Part shown: positions 46,440-58,359 of the stretch, in pieces
Layout of the letters: every line of letters starts with the position of its first letter
Numbering within the stretch: position 1 is the first letter of the stretch
From: Crocodylus rhombifer
Taxonomy: Eukaryota > Chordata > Crocodylia > Crocodylidae
Direction of reading: 5' to 3'
Assembly: GCA_038503035.1 (NCBI GenBank)
Contig: JAVSML010019198.1
Location: forward strand, 1-64,000
DNA length: 64,000 nucleotides
Translations under genes and position numbers: made by a program
The notes under the pieces: model-generated
Told to the model about the DNA's origin: nothing
What the model saw: only the letters and a program-made list of their open reading frames with translations
Database searches by the model: none

Positions 46440-48055
46440 TTCATAGATTCATAGATGTTAGGGTCTGAAGGGACCTCAGTAGGTCATCAAGTCTGACCCC
46501 CTGCCCTGGGCAGGAAAGAGCCCTGGGGTCAGATGACCCCAGCTAGGTTCTTGTCTAGTATCCTCTTGAAGAACCCCTAGGTAGGGGAGAGTACTACCTC
46601 CCTTGAAAGCCCATTCCAGATTTTGGAAACCTGTAATGTGAAGAAGTTCTTTATGATGTCCAACCTAAATCTGCTCTCCACCAATTTGTAGTCATTGTTC
46701 CTAGTTACTCCAGGGGGTGCCCTAGTAAATAGAGCATCTCCTATTCACTGCTGCCCTTCCCTGATGAATTTACAGGCAGCCACAAGATCACCTCTCAGCC
46801 TGTTCGTGCAAAAGCTGAAGAGATCTAGTTCCCTCAGTCTCTCCTCATAGAGCCTTGTCTGCAGGCCTTTGACCATACGAATGGCCCTCTGAACCCTTTC
46901 AAGATTCTCCACATCCCTCTTGAAGTGCGGCACCCAAAACTGGATGCAGTACTCCAACTGCAGGCCTGACCAGTGCCGCATAGAGGGGAAGCAACACCTC
47001 CCTGGACCTGTTTGTCATGCATCTGCTAATGCATGATAAAGTGCAGTTAGCCTTGTTGATCACTTTGTCACATTGATGACAAATGTGATCTTGAAGTCAG
47101 ATATGACTCTGACATCCCTTTCTGTTGCTGTGCTGCTGAGAAGGTCATCCCCCAGCCTGTAAGTGTGTTGGTGGTTCTTTTTGCTCAGGTGCAGCACTTT
47201 GCACTAGTCTTTGTTGAACTGCATCCTATTTTGTTCTGCCCCATTTTTCAACCTGCCCAGATCTGCCTGGATCCATTCCCTACCCCCTGGTATGTTAACT
47301 TTGCACCATAATTTGGTATAATCTGTGAACTTAGACAGGGTGCTGTTCACGCCTTCATCCAATTCACTGATGAAGACATTGAATAGCACTGGTCCAAGGA
47401 CTGAGACTTACAGGACTTCACTTCCCACATCATTCCAGGTAGATATTGACCCGTCTACCACCACTCCCTGGGCATGACCCCTAAGCCAATTTGCCACTTA
47501 CCTAACAGTGAAATCATCTACATCACAGCCTGTCAGTTTATTTACAAGAACAGAATAAGATACCATATCGAAGGCTTTCTTAAAGTCTAGATAGCATCTA
47601 CCTTGACTCCTGCATCTAAGCATTTTGTGACCTGGTCATAAAAAGAAACAAGATTAGTTAGGCAGGATCTACCTGCAATGAATCCATGCTGATTTTCTTT
47701 CAGCATTATTTCCCCTGCTAGGTTCCCACAAATGTGATCCTTAATGATATTTTCCAGAGTTTTCCCAAGGATAGAGGTGAGACTAACTGGCCTATAGTTT
47801 CCTGGTTCCTCCCTCCTCCCCTTCTTGAAAATAGGGACAACATTGGCCCTTTTCCAGTCCTCTGGGACCTGACCAGAGCACCATAAGTGCTTGAACAGCC
47901 ATGCCAGATATGACACTGGCCAATTTCTTTAGCACCTTTGGATGAAGTTCATCCAGGCCCACTGATCTGAACACATCCAGCACCTCCAAGTACCCCTTCA
48001 CTAAGTCTGTGATGAAGATGGAGAGTGATGCAGCACAAAGGGTAGCCATCCCACC
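46440..48055 (-). mobile_element. CR1 LINE, 5'-truncated
   Basis: Read on the minus strand it runs from the reverse transcriptase ([33 protein letters not shown] at 47,916-47,770) through a region with SMLFNVFISELDEG at about 47,390 to the C-terminal part (LERVQRAIRMVKGLQTRLYEERL at 46,900). It ends at the 3' tail atgaatctatgaatt at 46,440. Stops and frame changes make it inactive. From 46,200 to 46,440 lies AT-rich flank. Confidence 0.92.
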
Positions 48056-48775
48056 TGCCTTCCTGCCTGCTGTGATGATTTGCTGCTGCTGTGGACCTGA
48101 GAGGAGGTTAGAGGGTCAGTCCGTGCCTATCATGGGGGGAGATCAGCCTAAGGCACCACCTCCAACACCCCCTGGTGCAGTATGATGGCAGTGGTTCATC
48201 ATGGTGTGCAAATGGGATGGCTACTCATTATGCTGTATCTTGCCCCGTCTGGTACAGGTCCTGATGCTGATGGCTTTGCAGTGCCAACAGGAAGCTGGGA
48301 ACCCAGAGTGGAATGGCACAGGGCACAGCCCTCCCTCATCAGGCTCCTGGCAGCATCAGGTAGGCTAGATACTGGCATCTTCCCACCCCTGCACCCTGGC
48401 CCTCAACAGCTCAACAAAATTTGTTAAGTGGCCCTCCAGCCCAAATAATTGCCCACCTCTGCACTATCACCTCCCATGTCCTGCACCAAATGCCTCTATT
48501 GATGCATCCCAAACTGATTTCTCCCTTTGTGCGGCTGCATCATGCTATAGACTCAAACTGAGTCTGTGATCTAGCAAGACTCCCAAGTCCTTTTGCATAG
48601 TGCTGCCACCCAGCCAGGTGTCACCCATTTAATATTTCTTTTAATTTCCCCTGCAGGTTCTTACTATTTCTTGGTACAGGCCCTTGATGCACTGCCCACT
48701 TTCATTGCCTGTAGGCTTTCCTTTTGCATGTGAAGCATTTTAGAAGCTCTTTGTGCAGCAACATTGGTCTTTTGT
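48056..48775. repeat. hAT-like element plus CR1 fragment; direct copy of 10,230-11,090
   Basis: 48,056-48,464 is hAT-like and ends ttgcccacctctg. 48,465-48,775 reads on the minus strand as a CR1 C-terminal segment (DTWLGGSTMQKDLGVLLDH). The same arrangement occurs at 10,230-11,090 in the same orientation. From 48,776 to 49,030 nothing is identified. Confidence 0.65.
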
Positions 48776-49029
48776 TATTCATTTTATACTTTCTGATATA
48801 AAAAATTGCACAGCAAAAAGGATCTTGTCTGGAACATATGCTATACTTAAAGCCACAGGTCCAAACTAACTTTCCAGGACTAGAAGGAACCCCATAGACT
48901 ATCATGCAACCTTTATTTTTTTTATTTTAAACTTGAAATCATCACATGGCTCAGAGAAGGACTTAATACAATTTCACACTACAGGCAGTTTGAGGTGTAC
49001 CATGCTCTTCTCCATCCACTTTTCCCACA

Positions 49030-50640
49030 TCTTTGTAGACCCTAGACATCAACATGGCAAGAAGTTTATTGACCATGACTTTCAAGAGAGAGTGAGAGTT
49101 TCAGATGGTTCAGCTTCTCTTAGAGTTTTCATCATGGTGGCTTTTGAAATAGTTCAAGCTCATGCTTGTGCTTGAGCCTTGCCTCTTTGGCCTCCACCTT
49201 GTGCTGGGCCTCCTCCTCTTCATGCTGGAGCTGGGCCTCTGTAGCCTCATTCTCACACTGTTCTGCCAGCTCTATCCTACGCAACTCTAGCTTGAGTTTA
49301 TGTGCCTTGTGAATGCACTGGGCCTCCTGAGCTTCCAGCTCTAGCCTGTGTGGCAGAATGCCACCTCTGTGTCTCCCTAAAAACTCTGCTATGTGACAAT
49401 TCGGTTAACATGGTCCCTGAAGAGGGCAGACACCCCATCTCTTTAAGTAACCTGAGTTGGATACATTCTTCAGGGATGGGAGAAACCTGCTTCCTCTGCC
49501 CGCCTGACTGGTATCACATACCTGGGTGAGGGGCTTAAACTTCCTATTGTTCTAACCAATGCCACCCTGACTGGGAGGGGGCTAGAGACCCTGCCAGTCT
49601 ACCTGGCAACCAGTGATGGATTTCAAATTGGTTGGCTGGCAGCCGACAGGTGCTGGCCTCCATTGGACCAGGTAAATGAGGTCATAAGGGCTATATAAGT
49701 TAAGTACTGTCCAGGAGGTGGGACAGTAACCATGATGAAATCTTAGAGAGAACCTGGACCATCTGAAACTTGCTCTCTCTTGAAACTCATGATCAATTAA
49801 CTGCCTGCCTCCAGAGGGAATCTCCACCTGCCTCTGGATGATACTTGTGAGTAAGGTACCTGAGATCTAACTAGATATATTTCTTGCAGTAACTCAGATG
49901 CATGACCAAAGGCTACCCAGCCATGCCAGTCTGCTCTATGGGATTTCTTTGATAGTGCTCTACCCTGTACCCTATTCCAAACCTACTCTTTGTAACCAAT
50001 AAAGTTCTCCTTTATCCCTAGCATGGGAGACTTATTGGAAGTGGGTCTAGACTATGCCTTGGGGTCCCCTTGGTTTGGATGCCTAAGGGAGACCACTATT
50101 TGTGCTTCAGATTGAGGGAAGCACCCCAAGTTCTTGGAGTGGGTCAAGTACCCTCTATGACTACTAGGTCTGTGTTTCTCAGGGGGCACAATGCCAGGAT
50201 CAATCCAGATCCTGGGTGGTGGCAGCATTACCCCCAGGCTAACAGGTGTGCTTCAGGAACAGGGGTAGGCCAGATGCGAGGCACCCCTTGGGAGGCACTC
50301 AAAGCCTGGAAGGTAGTTGGGCACAGTGAAGTGGATGGCTCAGTGCAGGAGCACCCCCTACTGGCTGGACACCGTCTGTCTGTCCAAAGGCCCAGACCAT
50401 GGGTTGGAGAAGAAGGTCGTTCACCAGGCATTTCTAACTCAGGGTGGCTCACTCCTGGTGGCTTGTTGGAAAGAGCTGTTCCGTCACTACCATTCCCACT
50501 AAGAAACAGGGTGGGCACCTCACTGGTTTGCTTGTAGTCCAGCAGGACTTCAATCAGGTCCTGTCTTGTTTTCCCTCTTTTTCTTTGGATGCTTATCTCC
50601 TTCAGCTTCTCCACCAGTTGGTCCATGGTCAAGTGGTCAT
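49030..50640 (-). mobile_element. Ty3/Gypsy-like gag remnant split by an LTR
   Basis: On the minus strand the gag N-terminus is at 50,632-50,500 (MDQLVEKLKEISIQRKRG, TRQDLIEVLLDY). A charged coiled-coil region (RLELEAQEAQ, LKLELRRIELAEQ) is at about 49,345-49,170. They are in the right order but separated by a plus-oriented LTR (49,347-50,227). A further stretch at about 49,040-49,150 matches the reverse complement of that LTR's interior (tttcaagagagag..gtttcagatggt), so related LTR sequence in minus orientation is also present. There is no intact reading frame. Confidence 0.7.
49347..50227 (+). repeat. LTR inserted in Gypsy-like gag
   Basis: It starts TGTGTGGCAGAATGCC and ends at about GGTGGTGGCAGCA. 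A TATA-like ctatataag is at 49,692 and AATAAA at about 50,000, both on the plus strand, giving plus orientation. Borders and target duplication are uncertain by some tens of bases. It appears to be a solo LTR because no plus-strand coding region follows. Confidence 0.65.
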
Positions 50641-51449
50641 ACTTGTCAGCTGTCCTAGCTATCTACACTGTCCAGTTGACCCAATGACAAATTAGAAATT
50701 GTTTGCTCATGGGCTTTCAGTGACTCTATTCCCTTCCTCAAATTATGCCTTCAAGAGAGCAGGCTGTTAAATCCTACCTCCTGCAGTGAGCCACTCACCT
50801 CACTGTGGCCACCACATGTGGTGGTAGAACTGGGATCTGAATCCATGACCCCACAGAGACTGGTGCCACCACTCAGAGTCTGGGCTGATCTTGGACCTGT
50901 GCCCTCTGGGAAGCAGTAGGAACCTGGAAGGTGGTTGGGCACAGTGAAGTGGGTGGCTCAATGCAGGAACACCCCCTAGTGGCCCACCACAGATTCAACC
51001 CCCTCTACCCCAGGGGTGAGATAAGTTTCAGAAGCTGGGACATTATCTTGGCATTTTATCTGAGTTTTATCCCTAATAGTTGTCTCCTCAACCCAGGTTC
51101 TATGATGTGACAGATGGAAGAAAGGATGCCTGTCTCTGAGCTCCAGTAGCCTCAGACACAATTTTGCCTGTAACCCTCTCTTTGGCCTCCAGACACAGTG
51201 ACTGACCAGTCTTGAACAGTTTCTCCTGCACTCTGTGGCCTAGAGAGTCCAGAAATATTGCAACACTGTGGTGTAGCCTTCCCTTCTCACCTCTTTTCAA
51301 CTCATTTTTCTCCCTTTCTGTGCCAGAGACCCTATGCCATGTCCACCATGTTTGTCAATTCCCTTCGTGTTTGGGATCACATCCCTGTGCTTGCTTTTAA
51401 AGGGAACCACCAGACTATATTCTGCCTGGCAGAAATGTGCAATGGGACC
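50641..51449. other. No recognisable gene
   Basis: Possibly 5' leader of the minus-strand Gypsy-like element near 50,640-51,000, where the phrase ttgggcacagtgaagtgg seen at 50,315 recurs at 50,937. The plus-strand frame 51,258-51,536 has no recognisable domain. Confidence 0.4.
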
Positions 51450-54400
51450 CTCAGCTCTCCAAATTCTGCTATCCAAACATGCACAGGGGGTAGCTACATA
51501 GAGATCAGTTTGTCAATAAAGACCTTGATAATATGAACCTGGCTTTTGCATGACCTTGAAATGAACAACATCTAACTGATGTCGCTGGGGACCCTCTTTT
51601 GCAAAAGATGATACTGGGTGCTCTGATGTTTAAAAGTCAATGGGTTGGGCAGAGGGCAGACAAGCAAGCCTCACAAATTAAATGAAGACCCTGCCCCAGC
51701 AGTTCATGTAATGCTGACACCCAAACCAGTAAGGGTGTCGGTGCTACTTGGTGCAGATGCACAGGCAGAGTACAAATCTTGTTACCATTGCAGCTTGCTC
51801 TGAGTCACTCTGGACAAAGGCAATGACACTGTGGCCTGAAAGCTCAGAGGTCACAGCTGCATTGTGGTTTCCAAAACTGGCTCCTTCAATCACTTTAGCA
51901 GCTGCTGTGCAATGTATGTGGTGTCTTGTTCGCCTGGCTATTTCTGTTTCAGCTATGAGAGCTTCTGCAACTTTACACATGGCTATTCTGGGTGAGATAG
52001 ATGGTGGAAATAAGTGTAGCTCTGTCGAACTCACTAGAGCTAGGCTGCCTGGCAGTAGCTGAGAGTTTGGCTTGCAACCCAGATAGCTGTTTTTACAAAA
52101 AGGGAAGTATTTCCAATGCAGTCCAAGTGCCATGCCGCATGTTAAAATTGGTGCTCGTTTGTGCATCAAAAATGCAGCTTTATGACATAGACTTTCTAAG
52201 CAGAGCTGAGTTCTTCACATCCCACCCTGGTTTGTTACTTCAAAATCTGTAGATCTGAGCGTGGGCTGAGGTGCAGGTCTCTGATGTGGGCAGGCAGTTT
52301 TCATTTGAGAACTCCATGGAGACAGTAGTTTAAGTATAACTATGCTAACCAATATGACTGCCCAATATAACTACTGTTAGCTGTCACAAGGTCCCTACTA
52401 AACTACAGCACAGTTTCTGTGCAGAAGCTAAAGTCTATATCCCTCCTAACTATAGAATTAATCCAGCCAAAGATTTTACTCATAGAAATCATGGCCTCTC
52501 ACATTCTCCCTGCACCATAATCGCAACAACATCCCTCCAACAGCTTTGCCGAAGCCAGTCTCCTTGCTGTGAACTTTCACCTTATTTTGCCCTCCCCCCA
52601 TTTTAGGAGGCCTACTGTAGAAAGAAGGCTGTTTTTGCTGCCATCTGGAGGACAGTGTAGCCCCAAGAATGAGCTTCTAGGCTGAGTGTGCCAGATATCA
52701 ATGTGGGATTGGGCCCCTCAGTCCTTCCTGACAGCTAGGTTCTGGGTGAGTCAGGACTTGGTGTTTGAAAACCTCAGCTGTGTTGCTCTCTGAGTGATGA
52801 AGGAAATAGCATCTGCCAATGAGACTGACTGCAGGTGAAACCTTCACACCCCCCACCATGTCCTGAGCCTCTCAGGTACCAAGCTGAGGAATGAAAGGAA
52901 TGAAAGTTTATGTTCACCATTTTACCAGTTTTCAGTCATGGCATTTCAACCTGAAAAATGGATTCATCTGAATCAGCAACAATTGCATTTCTGGGAAGGT
53001 GTTGAACTCTCATGACTCACCTCACTAACTCATCATAGTTTTCCTTTGAACCCTTAAAAAGCCTAGGGCCAGAGCCCTCTCTGCAGGCACTGTGTTATGT
53101 TACATGTTTGTGCAAAATAAAGTGTCTGGGAAAAGGAATAATTTTTGTTCTGTGCTAAAATCCCAAAATGCCTTCACAGATTTTCAAGCTCCCCTATAAA
53201 AATTCATTTCTAGGCTGGAACGTGGCCTGTAACAAATCAGCTCCAAAGGGAAATGGCTTCCTTGAGGAAATGACAGTGAACAAGAAAGTCAGTACAACGC
53301 AAGTGAGAATTCAACCTTTACTTCAGTGGGGACCTGTCTAAAAGAGCGTGTGGTGACAGTGTACTCTGGGAACTTTCCAGAGACTAGTAGTCTCTCCAGA
53401 CCTTTTCCTTACAAGCCCCGACGAGCATTTATGTTCATTGTAGTTTATTTAATCTTAGTGTAACCCATGCCAGCATGCTAAGGCTGGTTGATGCACCAGA
53501 TTTTGGGTCCTCAGGGTGCCAGTAGCCCTGTGAGCCCCTCAGGCAGATTACCGAGTGAGGTGTCGTGTGGACAGTTGTGTCCCTTACCCTTGCCACCCAA
53601 GAATTTGTTCTGAACCTGATGAACACATTATTTTTTAATTGGTGCCCTGAGATCCTTTTGAGGGTACCAGGCAATGTTAACATCATTAGGTGTGCAAAGA
53701 CAAATCACAAGATAAACCAGAGATTGCATACAGGAATCCATAAAGTCAAAAAAAAAAAATCTGTCCTGGTGTGGTCTCCATTCTTTGCAACAGAAGAATC
53801 ACTGTTATTTGTCTGTAGTCAGAAAATAAGTGACTACTAACAGCTGGCATTTTCTATGTGTCTGAGGAGTGGAGCCTTGAGTTGAAAAGGTTTAGAACCA
53901 CTCATCTAAGAGAAGCAGCCAGCAACTGAATGCGTGTCTCCTGTATTTAGTGGAAGTGCCTAGATGCCCAATACTCTGGCTTTCCTGTGTTGGTCTTACC
54001 CTTTTCCTCTTCTCCTTCCACACCGCAGTCCCTTATTCTCTTTTTCTGGTGGCCTTTGAGGGCAGGTAAACCATATGGGACAGATAGGGGCTGTGGCAGA
54101 AGCTGGGGGAAAGCAGGTCCTTTTGCCCATTGCAGTCAGTCCTGTTGCCCTGCCCTACATGGAATCCCCCAGTCCCTCTCACCTGCTACAACTTCTTGGT
54201 AGGGGATCAGTTAATTTTGGATGCATCTTACCCCTGCTTGGGTGGCAGGAATCCTAGGATGAAGTCCCACCACCTGGCAGGGATCCCAAGAGCTGTTGAC
54301 TCCTCAGGCTTCCTGTCCTGGTTGTTACTTCATTGGCTTCCTTTTGTCACCTGGCCCATGCCAGGGCTCAGCTGCTCCAAGTTTTAGCTCTGGGGCTTTC

Positions 54401-57370
54401 AAAACATTGTTTTTTTCCCCTCTTTTTCAGTCCAGATGCCTCTGACTCCAGGCTATCTCCAGAATTCTATTCCTCTGGGGATAGAACCTAGGACTTTACA
54501 ACTGCACTGCCCAATGTTTTCCATCACTTCAGCAAGCCCTTGGACTAGCTTGCCTGTGGCTCTAGCCTTCCCTATCAGAAGTATATCAGGCAGGGTGCTG
54601 GGACCCACTATTATGCAGCCTCCACATCTCCATCTCTACCAGGTGTCCATTAAGCAAAACAAAAAAAACAAGGATTTCTCAGCTTGAAGTTCTTCCCCTG
54701 CCTCAGGATGACAGGAAACAGTTATGTGGCTTGCCCCATGGGCCTGTTGATTAAACAAACCAGAAAAAAAAGGAAAAATCTCAAGAAAATTTCTTCCCAC
54801 TTCAAGGCAGTCTTTCCTTCCTGGCATTTCATCTGGGGTGTATCCCTGGCATTTGTGTCCCAGTGACAGCAGGTTTCAGTTACTGAAACTTAGGGGATGA
54901 ATCCTGCCTGTAGACAGGTTGGAGCAAAAACCGCTGGTCTCCAGCTAATGCAGCCTCATGCTTGCACTTCTGCCCACATTTTTGCCTTGGTCAGCAAGCA
55001 CACAGAAACTTATTCTTCCTCATGCCCAGGTGCTGCTCAAGGTTGCCCAGTCTTGCTGCAGGTGTAGGAGCATTCCCTTTACATTGTATTTCTATTCATT
55101 TCTCTCCCTCTGTGTTAGGGCTCCTGCTGGCATCTTCCCCATACATTCCCACCCTCACTTTGCACTGGCACTTGGGGTCATGGGCACCTGTACACACCAT
55201 GGGTTTTAATCCTCATTAAATTAAATAGGTTTATAAAATTTAACTTGTTTATTTTGGAGCATTGCATCTGTGTTTGCACGCACAAGGTTTTTGAATGAAT
55301 TAGGCTCAGTCCCCAGCCAGCACTGCAGGAGAGTGCGATGGTCCAGTTCTGCACCCCCACCCTGTGCCCACACCCTGCCATGCAGCTGTGGAAGCAGGAA
55401 GCCAGCAAACTACATGAGGGAAAAACATGGGAGCAATTCAAGAGCAGTAGCAATTCAAAGGGGTGAACCACAAAAAAGTCACAGAACCGTCTGGTAGACA
55501 AAGAGGTTCATTACACATCTTTGAGCATCTTTGTATTTTCATGCAACAAATCTATGAACATGATGCTTTAAATCCTTGGTGAGCCAAACTAAACTATGTC
55601 AGAGGAGTTTTAGTTTAATGCACCAGAAAGACTTTCCAGTGTCTGGAAAGCCTGCTCATGCAAACAGTGATGCTGTTGTAGCACAACAAAGGGCAAAAAC
55701 GTGATGTGTACAAAGGCCCCATGACACTATGCCTACTTGTCCTGATAAGCACTGGGATTTATGGTGCCCACAGGCAGTGTTTACTAAGACTCTTGCTCTC
55801 TCCATTCTGCTCTGTAAACATGGACAAAGAGGGAGGGGTAGGTCATGCAGATCAACTTGTATCAGTGAAGAGTTTGGGACAAAAAACATTCTCCACAATT
55901 GTGAAGAGATGTTCTCTCAGTGCTGACAGTGCCTGCACTGCAGCTTAGTAAATTCTCAAATGAACGGGCAAGGTAGCTATGTCTTCTTTTAGAGTTATGA
56001 TGGTAAGATGTAAAATAAAGGAAGTGAAATCCAGGAGCATCAAGCTGTCATGCTCCTCTAGAGAATTACAATAGATTTGGCAGTTGAGAAGTTGCTGGGT
56101 GAGGAATGTATCTGCTGAACGAGGTAACAATGAAATTGAACTCTACAAAAAGGCACTGAAGCAGAAGTGAGGGAGGGAGTAGCAGGAGTCTCTGGAAACT
56201 TTCGGGGCACAAGAGTTTAGGTCATGAGACATTCTGAGTTTAATCATTGTTCCTACGATCTCAAATTCTCCCAGCATCCCTGAGGTGCAGAGAAAAGAGG
56301 AACTTTCTCCTCCAGTTCCAATTTTTTTCCATCTCTGTTGGGGCCTTTTTACCTTCCTTGCATATGAAAGAAATCAGAATATTCTAGATGAGGCCTCCCA
56401 TCATTTTTGTGAATCCTCTCATGCATCCACTGACTCTGACTTTGGACAGAGTCCAATGGCTGCTCTGAAACTAATTGAACAAGTTGCGGGGAAAACATGG
56501 TAATACAGCTCAGCTTGCTTAAAGAAAAACCCCAACACGTGTGTGTAAGTGCATAAACTTGTACAAAGAGGGGTTTTCTTGTGAAATGAATTTCTTTTTC
56601 TGGGTATAGAGATCAACAGGTATTTTAGCTGAAGGAAGATGGTAGAATTGATTTACCTATTGGGTATAGTGAAGCCAAGACGCTTGCCACTCTACCACAA
56701 ACCTGGGCACCAAAAAAGAATTGTTGATTTCATTGAATCTTGATTTGTAGCTTTTATTAAAATCAAAGTTAAGAATTTATAATATAACATAGAAGACCAA
56801 TATTGGTCCCTTTTAAATTCCTTCTAAGTGATTGCATTTTTAGGTAACATTTGATTTCAATGCTGGTCCTGAAGCTTTAATTCATTTTCTTGCTTATTAT
56901 ATTTAGTATTGATGTAAATGTTTCTTGTGGAGCATTTTCTCACTGATCCATGGCTACTATGCTAATGGCCTTTGGTTTTCCATTGAACAATGAAAATAAA
57001 CACTTGAAAGATACTGTCAATTGCTCAAATCAATATTCTATTTAAAAAAATCTCAAAATATTCTACTCTTGCCACTTCCAGTTGAACCTCCTTGGAATGG
57101 ATTGTGTCACGGAAGTTTCCAAAATTTCAACTCCTTTTTTTTCCTGATTCAGGGAGCCAAGGAATATCTATCTATTACATTATTTTTTGCTTGAACAAAA
57201 CTGCTTTTCTTGAGATGCATAATTCTCGGTGATTTGCTGCTGACTCTACATATATATTTTCAAGCAGCACCATCTGTCTGAAGGTATTAAAGGTGGCTTA
57301 GGTTTGAAGTGAAAGCATGTCCTTTTTCAATATAAATAGTTAAGTGCAACAATTAATTCTCATGCAGTCA
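51450..57370. repeat. Inverted segmental duplication, right arm part 1
   Basis: 51,450-52,330 and 57,113-57,370 are reverse-complement matches to 22,395-21,540 and 20,965-20,730. The middle 53,350-57,100 is not present in the left arm. In it I see AT-rich unique sequence, a 110-base stretch at 53,450-53,560 that matches 4,860-4,975 inverted, and no gene. The provirus of the left arm is absent. Confidence 0.8.
51744..52169 (-). other. Open frame of 141 codons, unknown
   Basis: The frame ends RFVLCLCICTK then stop. It contains VAEALIAETEIARRTRHHIH and SFGNHNAAVTSELSGHSV. I recognise no domain. The homologous stretch at 21,900-22,126 keeps many of the same residues but is broken by TGA and a 7-base deletion. 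An acceptor-like ctatctcacccag precedes the ATG region in both arms. It could be a remnant exon or an uncharacterised repeat. Not claimed as a gene. Confidence 0.3.
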
Positions 57371-57382
57371 GTCATGTGGTCT

Positions 57383-57385
57383 AAT

Positions 57386-57430
<45 letters not shown>
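57383..57430. repeat. (TA)n microsatellite
   Basis: About 20 TA units, immediately next to the place in the right inverted arm that corresponds to the ERV integration region of the left arm. Confidence 0.95.
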
Positions 57431-57433
<3 letters not shown>

Positions 57434-58359
57434 GATAAACAAAGGGAAAGTTTGAGGCTGAAACAAACTAACCCTAAAGAATGGCAAAGGAGATTTTGCT
57501 ATGAAGACTAGAACATTGTTATGCCAGATCAAAGTCTAGGCCCCAGTGTGGGTTCAGTCAAAACAAGTCACTTGATGCAGGGACTAGGAGATATCATGTA
57601 AAATACCCTATTGTGTGGCTTCAGTTTTCCAGCCAAACATGCAAGTTGAAGCACTTGACCTGTGGCTGAACCTCGAGATAACATAATTCAGCAACTCAGC
57701 ACTTCTTTGGCTGCAATAACCCAGGGGCTGATGATTGGGGACAGCCGGGAGTGGGAGAGCGGGGGTAATGCAACTTGGATTGGTCATCAGTCAAAACTGA
57801 AAATGTTTTTGTTGGGTTCAAAAATTTGTCTTTTAAAAAAAAAAAAAAACTACCAGAGAATCCAATGTTGAAGACAAAAATAACTTGCTATCTAATAATA
57901 AATCTTAAAAAGACAACTTTTTTTCTCTCAAGTTCCACCTTTCTGTGGCTTTTGCATGACCATGACACTAACCACATCTGATCTGTGACCATTTTGTTAG
58001 TTTTTGGAGAGGAAACGGCATTCCCGGGACATCCTTCAGCTTCCCCTGCAGCACTTTTTAGTCCCGAGTCAGCATTAAGGATGGGCACATTGTGACCAGA
58101 CCTTCCACAGCTGAGGATAAGAGCAGGGAGGCTGAGAATGCCCCATGCCAGTGTGGATGTGGACAGTGGATTTAGAGTTCCCTGAGGTTCCAGCAGCTTG
58201 TATTGCTCAGAGAGGTAAGAGTTTCAGCCCCCAGTTTCAGAAGCATAGCTCTTTCCCTTAGGGTTGTGGAGGAAGTCTTCGATCCTGGGTCTGTGAGGCT
58301 CCAACACTGGACAAAAGGTCATACACTTCAATCCGTTTATTTGAAAGCTCATAAATTTC
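57431..58359. repeat. Inverted duplication, right arm part 2, and unassigned flank
   Basis: 57,880-58,010 is the reverse complement of 12,140-12,027. The rest up to the CR1 end has no counterpart on the left and no recognisable gene. Confidence 0.6.

Noticed and set aside
51450..57370. Possible third receptor gene in the right inverted arm
   Set aside because: No lectin-domain signature (WIGL, C..CEK) or transmembrane exon was found on either strand in this block.
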